Assembly (NCBI GenBank): GCA_030690405.1
Contig: JAUYGU010000162.1
Span: 1-12,725 of the forward strand
Reading direction: 5' to 3'
Origin: Dehalococcoidia bacterium
GTDB taxonomy: Bacteria; Chloroflexota; Dehalococcoidia; SM23-28-2; RBG-16-64-32
DNA: 12,725 nt
Under the pieces are notes generated by a model. The model worked only from the letters and a program-made list of their open reading frames with translations, did no database searches and was not told where the DNA came from. Shown piece by piece: positions 11,421-12,725 of this stretch; positions within the stretch are counted from its first letter, which is position 1; the number at the start of each line of letters is the position of its first letter. Position numbers and translations under genes: made by a program.

Positions 11421-12416
11421 ATGTCAGCGCTCGTAACAACCGCGGTGGGCAGCTACCCCAAGCCGGACTACCTGGCCCGCGCCCGCAGCCAGTTCTCCCA
11501 GGGCAAGCTTGACCGCGAGGAGCTGGAGAAGCTGGAGCGCCAGGCCACAGAGTACTGGATCCGCTCCCAGGAGCGGCTGGGCCTCGACGTACTCGTGCAC
11601 GGCGAGATGGAGCGCGGCGACATGGTCGCCTACTTCGCCGGCGAGCCCGGCGGCCGCACCATCGAGGGGATGAAGCTGGGCGGCCTCGTCCGCTCCTACG
11701 GCAACCGCTACTACCACAAGCCGGTCATCGCCGGCAAGCTCGCCTGGCCCGGCCCCATGACCGTGGAGATGTGGCGCTACGCCCAGGGCCTCACCGATAG
11801 GCCCGTCAAGGGGATGCTCACCGGCCCTTACACCATGGTGGAGTGGTCGTTCGATGAGCACTACCCGTCGCGGCGCGACGCCGTCCTCGACATGGCGAAC
11901 GTCATCCGCCGCGAGGTCGAGGAGCTCGTGAAGGCCGGTGCCCGCTACGTCCAGATCGATGAGCCCGCCATCCACACGCGGCCGCGGCAGGATTTCGACC
12001 TCGCCGTGGAGGCGATGGAACGCGTCGTCGAGGGGATCGACTGCGAGTTCCACACCCACATCTGCTACGGCGAGGTGGAACTGATCTATCCGGACATGCT
12101 GCGGCTGCCCGTCAAGCAGATCCACCTGGCGTTCAAGAACACCAACTTCGAATACCTCAAGCTCCTGGAGGAGCACCCCTTCGACAGCGACAAGGACCTC
12201 GGCGTCGGCGTCGTCGACGTCCACACCCATGTGCTGGAGCCCGTCGACGAGGTGAAGGACGGCATCAAGCGCACGCTGAAGCTGCTGCCGCCGGAACGCG
12301 TCTGGATCCTGCCCGACTGCGGCCTCAAGACCCGCACCGTCGAGGAGGCCGAGGGGAAGCTGCGGGTGATGATGGACGCCACCCGCGCGGTCAAGCGCGA
12401 GCTGGAGCTCGACTAG
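11421..12416 (+). CDS. MetE-like methyltransferase (core methionine synthase fold), copy 2, zinc site mostly intact
   Basis: The ATG at 11421 follows GAGGT (11412-11416) by 4 nt. The 331-residue protein is again the catalytic barrel alone: GSYPK (10-14), GEME (61-64), RPVKGMLTGPYT (127-138), IDEPAIH (179-185), HTHICYGE (211-218) and PDCGLKTR (298-305). His213, Cys215 and Cys300 match three of the four zinc ligands of E. coli MetE (His641, Cys643, Cys726); the position of Glu665 is Ala237. The substrate-binding Asp180 is kept. This is the better candidate for a thiol methyltransferase; without the N-terminal folate-binding domain it probably takes methyl from a corrinoid protein or another donor. 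It follows copy 1 by 82 bp. Its last 11 codons and stop are the start of the 122-bp tandem repeat. Confidence 0.85.
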   Translation: MSALVTTAVGSYPKPDYLARARSQFSQGKLDREELEKLERQATEYWIRSQERLGLDVLVHGEMERGDMVAYFAGEPGGRTIEGMKLGGLVRSYGNRYYHKPVIAGKLAWPGPMTVEMWRYAQGLTDRPVKGMLTGPYTMVEWSFDEHYPSRRDAVLDMANVIRREVEELVKAGARYVQIDEPAIHTRPRQDFDLAVEAMERVVEGIDCEFHTHICYGEVELIYPDMLRLPVKQIHLAFKNTNFEYLKLLEEHPFDSDKDLGVGVVDVHTHVLEPVDEVKDGIKRTLKLLPPERVWILPDCGLKTRTVEEAEGKLRVMMDATRAVKRELELD

Positions 12417-12434
12417 GCAAACGCAGGGTTAGGT

Positions 12435-12455
12435 CCCCGTCCCTGCCGGGCGGGG
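12435..12455 (+). repeat. GC hairpin within the 122-bp repeat unit
   Basis: CCCCG-t-CCC (12435-12443), loop TGCC, GGG-CGGGG (12448-12455): eight pairs with one bulge. It is repeated 122 bp further on, and again in the third copy. There is no T-run, so a rho-independent terminator is unlikely; it may protect mRNA 3' ends. Confidence 0.5.
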
Positions 12456-12471
12456 CTGGGCGCAATCGCTG

Positions 12472-12491
12472 CCGCGGCTTTCAAGCCGCGG
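12472..12491. repeat. REP-like palindrome within the 122-bp repeat unit
   Basis: CCGCGGCTT (12472-12480), TC, AAGCCGCGG (12483-12491): perfect 9-bp arms. A second copy lies at 12594-12613 and a third begins at 12716 and is cut by the window end. It shares the GGCT(T)TC(A)AGCC core with the palindrome at 11354. Confidence 0.8.
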
Positions 12492-12725
12492 TCCCGCCCC
12501 CCACCCGCGAGGTCAAGCGCGAACTGGAGCTCGACTAGGCAAACGCAGGGTTAGGTCCCCGTCCCTGCCGGGCGGGGCTGGGCGCAATCGATGCCGCGGC
12601 TTTCAAGCCGCGGTCCCGCCCCCCACCCGCGAGGTCAAGCGCGAGTTGGAGCTCGACTAGGCAAACGCAGGGTTAGGTCCCCGTCCCTGCCGGGCGGGGC
12701 TGGGCGCAATCGCTGCCGCGGCTTT

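Larger units (their letters stand above)
12381..12725. repeat. 122-bp direct tandem repeat, almost three copies, running off the window
   Basis: Copies begin at 12381, 12503 and 12625 (last one cut at 101 bp). The unit starts inside the second MetE-like gene, includes its last codons and TAG, then two hairpins. Only a few positions vary among copies: GCG/GAG/GAG, GAGCTG/GAACTG/GAGTTG in the former coding part, and c/a/c before the palindrome. No gene is seen in 12417-12725. Confidence 0.95.

Noticed and set aside
11424..12230. Open frame antisense to the second MetE-like gene
   Set aside because: Shadow frame with repetitive valine/aspartate/leucine composition and no domain.
12381..12725. 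122-bp repeats as further short protein genes
   Set aside because: The period is not a multiple of three and each unit keeps a stop; no start with ribosome site precedes the coding remnants.
1..12725. tRNA, rRNA, insertion sequences, phage or CRISPR features
   Set aside because: None seen: no transposase or integrase domains, no cloverleaf or rRNA-like sequence, no regular repeat-spacer pattern.

Overview
GC-rich bacterial chromosomal segment with tightly packed genes, short intergenic gaps, clear GGAGG-type ribosome binding sites and recurrent sigma70-like promoters (TTGACA-like, 17-18 bp, TACAAT-like). The gene content (class III PHA synthase with a small partner, WS/DGAT acyltransferase, LLM-family oxidoreductase, short MetE-like proteins, palindromic REP-like elements) would fit a Chloroflexota (Dehalococcoidia-like) or actinobacterial-type genome. 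This assignment is inference; no rRNA or marker gene is present.

Left part (1-3155): a truncated crotonase-family gene reads leftward, divergent from an LLM flavin-dependent oxidoreductase gene. A lone TadG-like exported pilus-assembly-type protein follows. Middle part (3177-9185): a carbon-storage region. A leftward operon padR - PhaE/PhaR-like subunit - phaC (class III PHA synthase) - SDR reductase is divergent from a phasin-like gene. An imperfect inverted repeat between face-to-face promoters is a likely PadR operator. A lipase-like alpha/beta hydrolase and a wax ester synthase/diacylglycerol acyltransferase follow, so the same stretch covers both polyester and neutral-lipid storage.

Right part (9182-12725): a GNAT acetyltransferase, then about 590 bp without a protein gene of confident identity. 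This gap holds the most unusual content of the window. Two tandem paralogous units (about 9843-10000 and 10020-10184) each consist of direct repeats phased mostly at 11 bp (Pho-box-like), a -10-like element, a conserved GGAGCGG...CACCCCCTCCCG segment and a strong terminal hairpin. The two hairpins differ by a compensatory base-pair change. I interpret them as tandem small RNAs with an anti-Shine-Dalgarno-like C-rich motif. They are followed by a strong promoter and a structured leader with two interlocking helices ahead of two tandem MetE-like genes. The second MetE-like gene keeps most zinc-binding residues and the first has lost the HxC motif. The window ends in a 122-bp tandem repeat that includes the last codons and stop of the second MetE-like gene plus a REP-like palindrome.

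The storage genes form a coherent functional group: SDR (possible acetoacetyl-CoA reductase), PHA synthase pair, phasin, PadR control, possible depolymerase/lipase, and WS/DGAT. Phosphate-type control of the small RNAs and of the TadG-like gene is suggested only by operator architecture.
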